Below, piece after piece: positions 45,457 to 54,145 of a stretch of 64,000 bases of DNA. Positions within the stretch are counted from its first letter, which is position 1, and every line of letters begins with the position of its first letter. Made by a program: the position numbers and the translations under genes. The stretch is from positions 29,041 to 93,040 of the forward strand of contig JBFGZQ010000014.1 of the NCBI GenBank assembly GCA_041586735.1. The letters run 5' to 3'. This DNA comes from Motiliproteus sp041586735 (GTDB taxonomy: Bacteria; Pseudomonadota; Gammaproteobacteria; Pseudomonadales; Balneatricaceae). The notes beneath the pieces were generated by a model, which saw only the letters and a program-made list of their open reading frames with translations, ran no database searches and was not told the origin of the DNA.

Positions 45457-45731
45457 TGACAATCCCGTGCCGCCTGGCGCACGGTGTGCTCAATGCGATC
45501 TTGAAAGCGGGCACCAGCCACCCGGTTGCCGATCACCGCACGCACCTCCTCTTCGCTCAGTCGAGCATGGATAAAATCGGTAAAACAGCGACAGCGCTGT
45601 TCAGTGGCGCCCGCGCCCGCCATACAACCTTGATAAAACGGCTCCCAGGTTTTAGCCTGCGGACCAAAATTTTGGCTAATAATAAACCCCAACAGGGCAA
45701 TCGCGGCCAAAAATAGAAAGATTCTAGGCAT
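45453..45731 (-). CDS. small exported or membrane-anchored protein with paired cysteines
   Basis: 92 residues, no known name. Residues 3-21 form a hydrophobic helix (RIFLFLAAIALLGFIISQNF), either a signal anchor or an uncleaved signal. The rest is soluble with four Cys: GCM at about 36, RCRC at 47 and 49, and one at 91, a pattern that suggests periplasmic disulfides. It converges on the broken cysQ with a 4-bp overlap and diverges from sodB. Confidence 0.65.
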   Translation of the reverse strand: MPRIFLFLAAIALLGFIISQNFGPQAKTWEPFYQGCMAGAGATEQRCRCFTDFIHARLSEEEVRAVIGNRVAGARFQDRIEHTVRQAARDCH

Positions 45732-45852
45732 AGGTACTCAATATTGTCCGCATTATCTGCGTTGTTATTAGAAGCGTTCTATTCTATGCAGTATGGGTGT
45801 TATTGTGGAATCCACTTTAGTCGCGCCTTGCAACAAACCCGACTAAAATAGT

Positions 45853-45881
45853 ATGACATATATCATCTAAGGTGCTATTAT
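45853..45881 (+). promoter_or_regulatory. promoter of sodB
   Basis: ATGACA, 17 bp, TATTAT, giving a leader of roughly 100 nt before the ATG at 45988. The rest of the 256-bp gap between the divergent genes holds nothing else I can name. Confidence 0.55.
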
Positions 45882-45987
45882 CAGCGCCAGTTACCGCAGT
45901 CAGGTTATGGCCAAGGAGTCACTCAAGGAGTTACTCGTGCCTGACTGAACACCTCCTTACTTTTTCGCCCGATACAGGAACTATCAG

Positions 45988-46569
45988 ATGAGCTTCGAAC
46001 TTCCCCCTCTTCCCTATGCCAAAGACGCCCTGCAGCCACATATCTCTGCGGAAACCCTCGAGTACCATTACGGCAAGCATCACAACACCTATGTGGTGAA
46101 ACTCAACGGCCTGATTCCGGGTACCGAATTCGAAAACAAAACCCTGGAGCAGATCATTACCTCCGCCCCAGCCGGTGGCGTATTTAACAATGCGGCGCAG
46201 ATCTGGAACCACACCTTCTATTGGAACAGCCTCAGCCCTAACGGCGGCGGCGAGCCCACGGGCACCGTTGCCAAAGCGATCAACGCCGCCTTTGGCTCCT
46301 TCGCAGAGTTCCAAGCCCAGTTTACCGATAGCGCCATCAACAATTTCGGCTCCAGCTGGACCTGGCTGGTTAAGAATGCCGATGGCTCCTTGGCTATAGT
46401 CAACACCAGCAACGCCGGCTGCCCGCTGACTGCCGGGCAAACCCCGCTACTGACCGTCGATCTCTGGGAGCACGCGTACTACATCGATTTCCGTAATCTG
46501 CGTCCGGACTACATGAAGGCGTTCTGGGCACTGGTGAACTGGGAGTTTGTGGCTAAAAATCTCGGCTAA
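45988..46569 (+). CDS. sodB: superoxide dismutase, iron type
   Basis: Converts superoxide to oxygen and hydrogen peroxide in the cytoplasm. 193 residues (E. coli SodB 193) starting MSFELPPLPYAKDALQPHIS. Metal ligands are visible: His27 (SAETLEYHYGKHH region), the His of IWNHTFYWNS, and Asp and His of DLWEHAYYIDF. The second-sphere residues AAQIWN and GGG fit the iron rather than the manganese type. A good terminator follows. Confidence 0.95.
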   Translation: MSFELPPLPYAKDALQPHISAETLEYHYGKHHNTYVVKLNGLIPGTEFENKTLEQIITSAPAGGVFNNAAQIWNHTFYWNSLSPNGGGEPTGTVAKAINAAFGSFAEFQAQFTDSAINNFGSSWTWLVKNADGSLAIVNTSNAGCPLTAGQTPLLTVDLWEHAYYIDFRNLRPDYMKAFWALVNWEFVAKNLG

Positions 46570-46591
46570 TATCGGAGATATCCGCCACCCT

Positions 46592-46626
46592 AAAGCCCCG
46601 TCAATCGCTGATTGAGGGGGCTTTTT
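46592..46626 (+). terminator. terminator after sodB
   Basis: Arms AAAGCCCC-GTCAAT and ATTGA-GGGGGCTTT around a short loop, ending in five T, 22 bp past the sodB stop. Confidence 0.85.
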
Positions 46627-46713
46627 ATTGCACCAGAGTTCATTTTAGTACTCCAGCTGCGTCGCTAAGCGCTGTGTCGATATCAGCACCTGGCAGCAAA
46701 ATGCTATCCAAAT

Positions 46714-46727
46714 CTAATCCATATCAA
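46714..46727 (+). promoter_or_regulatory. candidate FNR/DNR-type box before nnrS
   Basis: CTAAT-CCAT-ATCAA: one perfect half site (ATCAA) and a 3-of-5 match to TTGAT, with the correct 4-base spacer. A possible -10 (TATGCT, 46749-46754) puts the start near 46761, so the box would be centred about 40 bp upstream, as in class II FNR promoters. Confidence 0.35.
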
Positions 46728-46822
46728 GGAACTCAGGTATAGAGCTGTTATGCTGTAGCTCTGTTTACCACCCGCGCACAGCCATCCTGGCCCGTGCGCT
46801 TTGATTGAGCGCTGCCGTTGCC

Positions 46823-48016
46823 ATGATTAACATCGAACGCCCCGAAGACCGCATCCCCCCCGAAACTTTTTCTCTGTTTGCCCTGGGTTTCCGACCCTTC
46901 TTTCTGCTGGCCTCACTGCTGGCTATAGTCGCGATAGTACTATGGCTGCCCTATCTGTTTGGCCACCTGACGCTTTCGAGTTATTTTAACCCGCTGCACT
47001 GGCATGCTCATGAGATGCTGTTTGGCTATGCCACCGCCGTTATTGCCGGGTTTCTGCTAGCTGCAGTGCGCAACTGGACCTCCTTCGATACACCTAGCGG
47101 CACACCGCTGATGCTGCTAGCGCTGACCTGGCTATTAGGGCGCCTGGTCAGCACCCTGCCGCTGGGGCTACCGCCCATACTGGTTGCAGCCATCGATTTG
47201 GCATTTTTACCGGCGCTGATACTCGCGCTTGCCGGCCCCTTGATTCGGGCTAAAAATCTGCGTAACACCCCGTTTTTGCTAATCCTGTCGTTGCTAACCC
47301 TGGCCAATCTATTGATTCACCTTCAAGCCTTGGGCCTCGGATCCAGCGGCGATCAAGGCGTCAAACTGGGGCTGGGGCTGATCATCCTGGTGATCGTGAT
47401 TTTAGGCGGTCGCGTTATCCCCTTCTTTACCCGTAATCCACTACCCGGCATGCAACCCCGGCAATGGCCCTGGGTCGAAGCCTGCGCCATCGCTGGGACC
47501 GCCCTGCTACTGCTGCTCGAATTACTGGCGATACCCGCACTGTATCTGGCGCTGCTCAGCGGTGCCGTTGGCGCGATCCAGCTGCTGCGTTTGTCTGGCT
47601 GGTATGACCGACGCATCTGGAGTCACCCGATCATCTGGGTGCTCCATCTCGCCTACGGCTCGATCGCACTAGGATTCTTGCTTAAAGGACTGGCACTGCT
47701 GGGCTGGATACCCAACAGCACCGCGATTCATGCCTTTGGTTTTGGCGGCATCGGCCTGATCACTCTGGGAATGATGTCGCGTGTGGCGCTGGGACATACG
47801 GGGCGCATGTTGAAACTGCCGTCACTGACTGTCTGGGGGATTCGCTTGCTGGCGGTGGGCGTCGTTATTCGACTGGCGGCCACGCTAACCAGCAACGATC
47901 TGGCCACGATGCTATTGAGTGCTTCGGCGCTCTGTTGGCTGCTGGCTTTTGCCGCCTTCTTTAAAGACTACGCGCCGATACTGATCCGGCCTCGCATTGA
48001 TGGACGTCCGGGTTAG
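46823..48016 (+). CDS. nnrS: NnrS family membrane protein
   Basis: 397 residues from the ATG at 46823; a TTG 18 bp upstream is less likely. About 12 membrane helices. NnrS features: LFALGFRPFFLLASL near the N-terminus, HWHAHEMLFGYATAVIAGFL with conserved His, RVIPFFTRN, and SRVALGHTGR. NnrS proteins are haem- and copper-containing membrane proteins tied to nitric oxide tolerance. No denitrification genes are seen nearby. Confidence 0.9.
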   Translation: MINIERPEDRIPPETFSLFALGFRPFFLLASLLAIVAIVLWLPYLFGHLTLSSYFNPLHWHAHEMLFGYATAVIAGFLLAAVRNWTSFDTPSGTPLMLLALTWLLGRLVSTLPLGLPPILVAAIDLAFLPALILALAGPLIRAKNLRNTPFLLILSLLTLANLLIHLQALGLGSSGDQGVKLGLGLIILVIVILGGRVIPFFTRNPLPGMQPRQWPWVEACAIAGTALLLLLELLAIPALYLALLSGAVGAIQLLRLSGWYDRRIWSHPIIWVLHLAYGSIALGFLLKGLALLGWIPNSTAIHAFGFGGIGLITLGMMSRVALGHTGRMLKLPSLTVWGIRLLAVGVVIRLAATLTSNDLATMLLSASALCWLLAFAAFFKDYAPILIRPRIDGRPG

Positions 48017-48152
48017 TCGTTAATCCTGGCCGGCTGTACTATTTCGACAGCTTAGCTGTTCGCATCTACGACAACGGCCGTTATAATCGCCGACTTTTAG
48101 TCCACCCAGCGCCGCGCATGTAGTCGGCGCTGACTAACTGCGGAACTGTGGC

Positions 48153-48656
48153 ATGATGGGAGCTATTGCGGCCTGCTGGGGATTCTTGGGGATTTTTTCC
48201 CTGTTCAGTTTTACCATCGTTCGCCTCAGCCAGATTGGTATTGAGGCCTGGGATACGCCCTTTGCCTGGCACCACTGGCTGGCTTTGGTGGTCTGGGTCA
48301 TTTTTATGGCCTACAACGAAGGCTATAAGGGGTTTCAAAAAGGCTTCTCGCCTCGTGTTGCCGCCCGTACAGCCTACCTGTACAAAAACCCCAGCCTGTT
48401 ACGATTGGTACTGGCGCCGCTGTTTTGCATGGGTTATTTCCATATCAGTCGTAAGCGGCAGGTGCTGACCTTCGCCTTGACACTGATGATTATCGGCCTG
48501 GTTCAAGCCGTCGCGCTATTGCAGCAGCCCTGGCGCGGCATCGTTGATCTTGGGGTCGTGATCGGACTCGCCTGGGGGCTAATAAGCCTGAGCCTGTTTA
48601 GCGTTCAGGCCCTGACCCAGGAAAACTACCCACACTCACCCGACGTCCCTGCCTGA
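48153..48656 (+). CDS. conserved four-helix membrane protein of unknown function
   Basis: 167 residues with four likely membrane helices (about 1-22, 38-55, 81-95 and 105-150 as a helix pair) and a conserved-looking cytoplasmic loop with YNEGYKGFQKGFSPRVAART. I do not recognise a named family. It follows nnrS by 136 bp on the same strand, but no link in function is shown. Confidence 0.75.
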   Translation: MMGAIAACWGFLGIFSLFSFTIVRLSQIGIEAWDTPFAWHHWLALVVWVIFMAYNEGYKGFQKGFSPRVAARTAYLYKNPSLLRLVLAPLFCMGYFHISRKRQVLTFALTLMIIGLVQAVALLQQPWRGIVDLGVVIGLAWGLISLSLFSVQALTQENYPHSPDVPA

Positions 48657-48719
48657 AGATAGCCGGCAGCGCTATTTCCAGGCTATTGACTACAAACCTA
48701 CCTACTCAGAACCAGGGTA

Positions 48720-49259
48720 TTAGCCCTGGTGATCTCTGCGCTGGCGATCTCTGCGCTGCGGCTCCAACTGCCGAAACGCCTGCTGCTGTTCAGGCGTCAG
48801 GATGGCATAGATCTCCGCATGCAGTCGGGCCCGCGCCATCAGCTGCTGACTCATCAGCTCGGCCTTCTGCTTCGCCAATACCGCAACCTGATCCTGATAA
48901 TCAGCGGCCGCCGGATCTAAGCGGTGCATCTGGCTACGAAACTGCTGCATCTGCTCCTGTTTATCCACCATCTGCTGCGGGTGCTGACTCAACAGCCTAT
49001 CGACCTGCTGGCGCTGCGCCTCCGTTAACCCGAGTTGCTGCCCCAATTTATCCAGCCTATGGCGCTGCATCTGCTCAGCATCGGGCCGGCCCTTGTGCTG
49101 CTCATTACCCTGATTACTGCCGTACTTACTGTCATGCTTACCCTCCATGCCCCAACGGCTATGCCCCTCACAATCCCCCATCCCCGAAGCATTGGCCGCA
49201 TACACCGCGCCACTTCCCAGAGCCAACGTGGTTAGCACTACCCAGATACGTGTGTTCAT
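48720..49259 (-). CDS. periplasmic Spy/CpxP-family protein
   Basis: 179 residues with a signal peptide (about 1-21, cut after VYA), a polar Gly/His-rich stretch, then helices with two LTxxQ-type motifs, LTEAQRQQ near residue 77 and LTPEQQQ near 155. CpxP and Spy share these motifs; CpxP restrains CpxA and both act on misfolded periplasmic protein. It diverges from cpxR, the CpxP position in E. coli, and the shared region carries a CpxR box. Confidence 0.85.
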   Translation of the reverse strand: MNTRIWVVLTTLALGSGAVYAANASGMGDCEGHSRWGMEGKHDSKYGSNQGNEQHKGRPDAEQMQRHRLDKLGQQLGLTEAQRQQVDRLLSQHPQQMVDKQEQMQQFRSQMHRLDPAAADYQDQVAVLAKQKAELMSQQLMARARLHAEIYAILTPEQQQAFRQLEPQRRDRQRRDHQG

Positions 49260-49331
49260 GATTCTATCTCCTCAGTTAATTGATCGCCCATTCAGCTTAC
49301 AATGACGATTGCAAAGCGCAGTCAGCGGCAT

Positions 49332-49347
49332 GTAAAGGTTGGGTAAA
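49332..49347 (+). promoter_or_regulatory. CpxR-binding box
   Basis: GTAAA, 6 bp, GTAAA: the tandem CpxR recognition pattern with accepted spacing, midway between the divergent Spy/CpxP-like gene and cpxR. It fits autoregulation and induction of the chaperone. Confidence 0.7.
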
Positions 49348-49413
49348 GAGTGCGGCATGCCGATCCGGCTATGTCAAAATAGCCCTGAACAACAACCAGG
49401 ATAATGCGCTGTT

Positions 49414-50163
49414 ATGGATCCGATACTGCTGGTCGACGATGATATTGAGCTATGCCAGATGCTGGCCGAATATCTACAACTAGAAGGCTTTGAGGTCGAG
49501 CAGATCCATGATGGCCAGCGCGCCTTAACCCTGACCCGCGAGCACCGCTACGCAGTCATTATTCTGGATGTGATGATGCCGGGGCTCAACGGTTTCGATA
49601 CCCTCAAAGCCTTGCGCCAGCAGTCGGGCACGCAGAGCCGCACCCCGGTACTGATGATGTCTGCACGTGGCGAGGAGGTCGACCGTATTGTCGGGCTAGA
49701 GATCGGCGCCGATGACTATCTGCCCAAGCCCTGCAGTCCTAGAGAGCTACTGGCGCGGATCAGAGCCATCATTCGCAGAGTCTCGCTCGAACACCAGCCC
49801 CGTGCGCCCCAGCATCCAGCTCGGCTGCAGTTCGGTGAGCTGCAGCTCGACAGCCTCAACCAGAGTGCGCAGCTGGCAAAACAGCCATTAGCGCTGACCC
49901 AGACCGAGTTTCGAATTCTGCACTGCCTGCTCAGCGCCCCCGCCCAACTGATTACTAAAGAAGCACTCACCCGCCACGCACTCAACCGTAGCCTGGGCCC
50001 CTTCGATCGCAGCATCGACATGCACCTGAGCAACCTGCGCCGCAAACTCAACCAGATCGCCCCCGCTGCGATCCAGATCCAGACGGTACGCGGATCGGGA
50101 TATCGGCTCCTACAAGGACCCTCCGCTCAGAGCGTGGCTGAATCAGACGCTTCAGATGCGTAG
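49414..50163 (+). CDS. cpxR: envelope-stress response regulator CpxR
   Basis: 249 residues, OmpR family. Receiver domain about 1-120 with acidic pocket VDDD, phospho-acceptor Asp52 in ILDVMMPG and Lys in YLPKPCSPREL; the segment GADDYLPKP and VDRIVGLEIGADD match CpxR closely. C-terminal winged helix about 140-235 (LALTQTEFRILHCLL, SIDMHLSNLRRKL). It overlaps cpxA by 8 bp. Confidence 0.93.
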   Translation: MDPILLVDDDIELCQMLAEYLQLEGFEVEQIHDGQRALTLTREHRYAVIILDVMMPGLNGFDTLKALRQQSGTQSRTPVLMMSARGEEVDRIVGLEIGADDYLPKPCSPRELLARIRAIIRRVSLEHQPRAPQHPARLQFGELQLDSLNQSAQLAKQPLALTQTEFRILHCLLSAPAQLITKEALTRHALNRSLGPFDRSIDMHLSNLRRKLNQIAPAAIQIQTVRGSGYRLLQGPSAQSVAESDASDA

Positions 50164-51517
50164 CCTCTACGTCAAGGTCTTTGCCGCGCTCTGGCTGGTC
50201 ATCATGCTGGTGGTCGGCAGTAATATGTTGCTGACCTGGGTGCTGGTACGACAGTTCGAAGACACCGACACCCGCGATAGCTATGTCGAACAATACGCCC
50301 GCCAGGCACTCGATAGTTACCTCGATCTGGGCCCGGAGGGGCTGCAACGCTGGCAACAGCAACTGTTCGAAAATACCGAACTGCGCACCCTGCTGCTCGA
50401 CCCACAGACTCGTGACCTGAGCGGCAATCCGCTGCCCCCGCGACTCGACAACCTGATCCGCCGTGCCGGTCGGCAGTCTGCAGCCAGCGCTGAGCACACC
50501 CACCCCGCAGACGCGGGCGACAGCCACCAGCAGAGGATGCATCGCAACCCGCGGCCGGTGATCTGGCCGATCCAGCATCAGGGGCAGAATTATCTGTTTG
50601 TGCTGCTCAACCCTCGGGCGCTGGCCGATCATCTGTACTCAGGAAGCGCGCTACTCTGGCGCCTGGCCTTGTCGGTCAGCCTGGTCGGGGTACTGGCATG
50701 GTTGATGGCACGCTATCTGGTGCGGCCGATCCAGCAACTGCAACACGCCAGTCGGCAACTGGCAAGCGGCCAACTCGACACGCGGGTAACGCCGCTACTC
50801 GGCTGCCGTGGCGATGAGATAGGCCAGCTAGCGCAAGAGTTTGATCGCATGGCAGAACAGATTCAAAACCTGATTCAGGGGCAGCAGCAACTACTCCGAG
50901 ATGTCTCTCATGAACTGCGCACCCCATTGGCCAGACAACGCTTTGCCTTGGAGCTGGCGCGTAAAAAACCGGGTTCCTCCGAGGCTCTGGATCGGATCGA
51001 GCAACAGGCCGAAGAGCTGGATACGTTGATTGCAGAGATTTTAATGCTGGCTCGACTCGACAGTCACAACGGCCAGGAGCCGCGGGTGCTGACCGACCTG
51101 AAACCGTTACTGGAGTCGCTACGCTGTGAGTTCAACGTCGACCAGCCGCGTGTGCAGCTACATCCCTGCGACTCGGTAGCGCTGCGTATAGAGCCGAAAT
51201 TGATTCGCCGAGCACTCAGCAATATTATCGGCAACGCCCTGAAATACAGCACCGCCGAGGTGCAATTGAGCCTCGAACAGCGCCCCCAGGAGCTCTGGAT
51301 TCGGGTTCAGGACCAGGGCCCGGGGATTGACGCGGCGATGCTGGAGAAGATCTTCGAGCCGTTCGTGCGTACCGATCAGGCGCGTAGTCGACAACAGGGC
51401 GGCTGGGGGCTGGGGTTGGCGATTGCCGCCCGCGCCGTGCGTCAGCATCAGGGACAGATCGAGGCCCGCAATCGCAGTCCGCACGGCCTGGAGGTCCGCA
51501 TCCGGCTGCCGTGTTAA
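50156..51517 (+). CDS. cpxA: envelope-stress sensor kinase CpxA
   Basis: 453 residues. Membrane helix about 8-31, periplasmic domain about 32-165 with a His-rich stretch, second helix about 166-187, HAMP about 188-240, HisKA with His252 in DVSHELRTPLARQRF, and an ATPase domain ending with GGWGLGLAIAARAV. The kinase acts on CpxR. Together with the divergent Spy/CpxP-like gene and the CpxR box this is a complete Cpx set. Confidence 0.92.
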   Translation: MRSLYVKVFAALWLVIMLVVGSNMLLTWVLVRQFEDTDTRDSYVEQYARQALDSYLDLGPEGLQRWQQQLFENTELRTLLLDPQTRDLSGNPLPPRLDNLIRRAGRQSAASAEHTHPADAGDSHQQRMHRNPRPVIWPIQHQGQNYLFVLLNPRALADHLYSGSALLWRLALSVSLVGVLAWLMARYLVRPIQQLQHASRQLASGQLDTRVTPLLGCRGDEIGQLAQEFDRMAEQIQNLIQGQQQLLRDVSHELRTPLARQRFALELARKKPGSSEALDRIEQQAEELDTLIAEILMLARLDSHNGQEPRVLTDLKPLLESLRCEFNVDQPRVQLHPCDSVALRIEPKLIRRALSNIIGNALKYSTAEVQLSLEQRPQELWIRVQDQGPGIDAAMLEKIFEPFVRTDQARSRQQGGWGLGLAIAARAVRQHQGQIEARNRSPHGLEVRIRLPC

Positions 51518-51602
51518 ACGCTGCATCCGCCAGCGCTCAGGCAGCAGCAGATGATACTGCTGGCTTAACTAAACACAGCCGGTCTAGCTCAACACCGCGG
51601 AC

Positions 51603-53114
51603 TTAACTCAGAAACAGCTGATACGCCGGGTTGGCGGTTTCGTCCCAGTAGCTGTAACCCAGCTCATCGAGAAATCGTCCCAGTTTGTGGCGCTCATCCT
51701 CCGGTACCTGCAGCCCCACCAGCACCCGACCATACGCCGAGCCGTGGTTGCGATAGTGGAACATCGAGATATTCCAGCAGCCGCCCATCTTATTCAGGAA
51801 CCGCCACAGTGCGCCGGGCCGTTCGGGAAACTCGAATCGGTACACCACCTCATCAACCACCCCCGCCGGCGCATGCCCACCCACCATGTAGCGCACATGC
51901 AACTTGGCAATTTCATCATGGGTCAGATCAACCACCTCATCAAGCTGCACCGTCAGATCAGCAAGCAATAGCTCACGCTCTCCCGGCTTGATCTGCACGC
52001 CGGCAAACACCACCGCCTGATGGCTATCGCTATAGCGGTAGTTGAATTCGGTAATATTACGACTGCCCAGAATCTTACAAAATGCTTTAAAGCTACCGGG
52101 GCGCTCGGGAATTTTAGCCGCGATAATCGCTTCGCGCTGCTCACCCAACTCGGCGCGTTCGGACACATGCCGCAAGCGGTCAAAGTTAACATTAGCGCCA
52201 CTATCGATGGCGATCAGCGTCTCGCCAGTAAGCCCTTCACGGGCCACATATTTCTTTAATCCCGCCAGCGCCAAAGCCCCTGAAGGCTCGGTGATCGAGC
52301 GGGTATCGTCAAAGATATCCTTGATCGAGGCGCAGATCTCATCAGTATTGACGGTGATCACCTCGTCGACATATTCACGGCAGATCTCAAACGTGAGTTC
52401 ACCCACCTGCGCCACCGCCACCCCGTCGGCAAAAATTCCGACGTGCGGCAAGACCACCCGTTCATTGGCGGCCAGCGCGGCCTGCAGGCAGGCGGAATCC
52501 TCGGACTCGACACCGATCACTTTTATCTCGGGGCGCAGATATTTGATATACACCGCGATACCCGAGATCAAGCCGCCGCCGCCCACCGGCACGAAAATCG
52601 CATGGATAGGACCGCTCTGCTGCCGCAGCAGCTCCATACCGATGGTGCCTTGGCCCGCAATAACATCAGGATCGTCGTAGGGGTGCACGTAGACCAGCCC
52701 CTTCTCCTCCACCAGCTGCTGCGAATACTTGAACGCCTCCTCGAAGCTATCCCCGTGCAGCACCACCTTAGCACCGTTCGCCCGTACCGAATTGACCTTG
52801 ATGTCCGGCGTAGTTTTGGGCATCACGATGGTCGCCTTCACCCCCAGCACTTTAGCCGATAACGCCAGTCCCTGGGCATGATTCCCCGCCGATGCAGCCA
52901 CTACCCCGCATTGGCGCTGTGCGTCAGTCAACTGACACATCTTGTTATAGGCGCCACGCAGTTTGAATGAAAACACCGGTTGCAGATCTTCACGTTTGAG
53001 CAGTACCCGGTTATTCAACCGCGCCGACATCGCCCGCGCTTCATCCAAGGGGGTCTCTTTGGCAATATCGTAAACGCGGGACTGGAGGATCTTCTTGATG
53101 TACTGGTGCGGCAT
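51603..53114 (-). CDS. ilvA: threonine ammonia-lyase, biosynthetic
   Basis: PLP enzyme that makes 2-oxobutanoate from threonine, first step to isoleucine. 503 residues from the ATG at 53114. The PLP Lys is in FSFKLRGAYN, GGGGLISGIAVYIK binds phosphate, and about 330-503 hold two ACT-like regulatory domains (ERPGSFKAFCKILGSRNITE and the later FPERPGALWRFLNKMG), which give isoleucine feedback in the biosynthetic type. Divergent from rpiA, as in Pseudomonas. Confidence 0.96.
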   Translation of the reverse strand: MPHQYIKKILQSRVYDIAKETPLDEARAMSARLNNRVLLKREDLQPVFSFKLRGAYNKMCQLTDAQRQCGVVAASAGNHAQGLALSAKVLGVKATIVMPKTTPDIKVNSVRANGAKVVLHGDSFEEAFKYSQQLVEEKGLVYVHPYDDPDVIAGQGTIGMELLRQQSGPIHAIFVPVGGGGLISGIAVYIKYLRPEIKVIGVESEDSACLQAALAANERVVLPHVGIFADGVAVAQVGELTFEICREYVDEVITVNTDEICASIKDIFDDTRSITEPSGALALAGLKKYVAREGLTGETLIAIDSGANVNFDRLRHVSERAELGEQREAIIAAKIPERPGSFKAFCKILGSRNITEFNYRYSDSHQAVVFAGVQIKPGERELLLADLTVQLDEVVDLTHDEIAKLHVRYMVGGHAPAGVVDEVVYRFEFPERPGALWRFLNKMGGCWNISMFHYRNHGSAYGRVLVGLQVPEDERHKLGRFLDELGYSYWDETANPAYQLFLS

Positions 53115-53302
53115 AATCAACTCTGAATAATGAGGCTGTCGGAAAAGTCACCGACTAAGGTGATGCGATAGGGCAGCGCATCATAGTAATCACTCACCCC
53201 GTATGAGTCTAGCCTGAGTGACCTCGGTACCCGCGCCGACAGCCCGCCACACCAATCACCGACACCAACACCCGCAACCTATGCCTATACTTGCAGCTAT
53301 GT

Positions 53303-53332
53303 TTACCGTTACGCGCGCTGGCCACGTATAAT
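53303..53332 (+). promoter_or_regulatory. promoter of rpiA
   Basis: TTACCG, 18 bp, perfect TATAAT, ending 33 bp before the rpiA ATG. Confidence 0.6.
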
Positions 53333-53365
53333 GCCTGCCAACACCCCCGTATAGAGACCTACCCC

Positions 53366-54052
53366 ATGACCCAGGATGAGATGAAGCAGGCCGTCGCTAA
53401 AGCCGCCGTGGCCCAGATTCAAGCCCAGCTCGAGCCCAACAGCATTGTAGGTGTCGGTACCGGCTCGACCGCCAACTGTTTTATCGACGAGCTTGCCAAG
53501 ATCAAGCATCTGTTTGATGGCGCGGTCGCCAGCAGCGATGCCACAGCTGCCCGGCTTAAACACCATGGCATTCCGGTCTATGACCTGAACAGGATCAATC
53601 AGCTGGATTTTTATATCGATGGTGCCGACGAGTTCAACGATCGGCTCGAACTGATCAAGGGCGGTGGCGGCGCGCTGACTCGTGAGAAGATCGTCGCCGC
53701 CGTCGCCAAGACCTTTATCTGTATCGCCGACGAGACCAAGCATGTCAACCTACTGGGAAGCTTTCCGTTGCCGGTCGAAGTGCTACCGATGGCGCGCAGC
53801 TATGTAGCCCGCGAGCTATTCAAACTCGATGCCCAACCGGTCTACCGTGAAGGCTTTATCACCGACAACGGCAACCAGATTCTGGATATCCATAACCTAG
53901 AGATCGGCGCAGCGGTGAAACTCGAAGAACATATCAACAACATCGTCGGCGTGGTCACTAACGGCCTGTTTGCAGCGCGTCCTGCCGATATAGTACTGAT
54001 GGCAACCGCCACCGGCGTTAAACAGTTCAAGCACTCCCAAGCCCACACCTAA
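53366..54052 (+). CDS. rpiA: ribose-5-phosphate isomerase A
   Basis: Interconverts ribose-5-P and ribulose-5-P in the pentose phosphate pathway. 228 residues from the ATG at 53366; an upstream in-frame start would put translation ahead of the promoter -10. Seen: VGVGTGSTANCFIDEL (phosphate binding), ASSDATAARLKHHGIPV, DGADEFNDRLELIKGGGGAL and REKIVA with the catalytic acid and base residues. Length matches E. coli (219). Confidence 0.96.
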   Translation: MTQDEMKQAVAKAAVAQIQAQLEPNSIVGVGTGSTANCFIDELAKIKHLFDGAVASSDATAARLKHHGIPVYDLNRINQLDFYIDGADEFNDRLELIKGGGGALTREKIVAAVAKTFICIADETKHVNLLGSFPLPVEVLPMARSYVARELFKLDAQPVYREGFITDNGNQILDIHNLEIGAAVKLEEHINNIVGVVTNGLFAARPADIVLMATATGVKQFKHSQAHT

Positions 54053-54145
54053 AGACTGCCACAGTCCTGTGTAGCATCGATGCCCGGCCATCAGCGGCAG
54101 CATCGATGCGGCGTGGTGATCCGGACGAACCGCCACAGGTGTCGA

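Noticed and set aside
48686..49261. 191-codon plus frame opposite the Spy/CpxP-like gene
   Set aside because: The minus product has a signal peptide and LTxxQ motifs; the plus product is low-complexity Pro/Ala.
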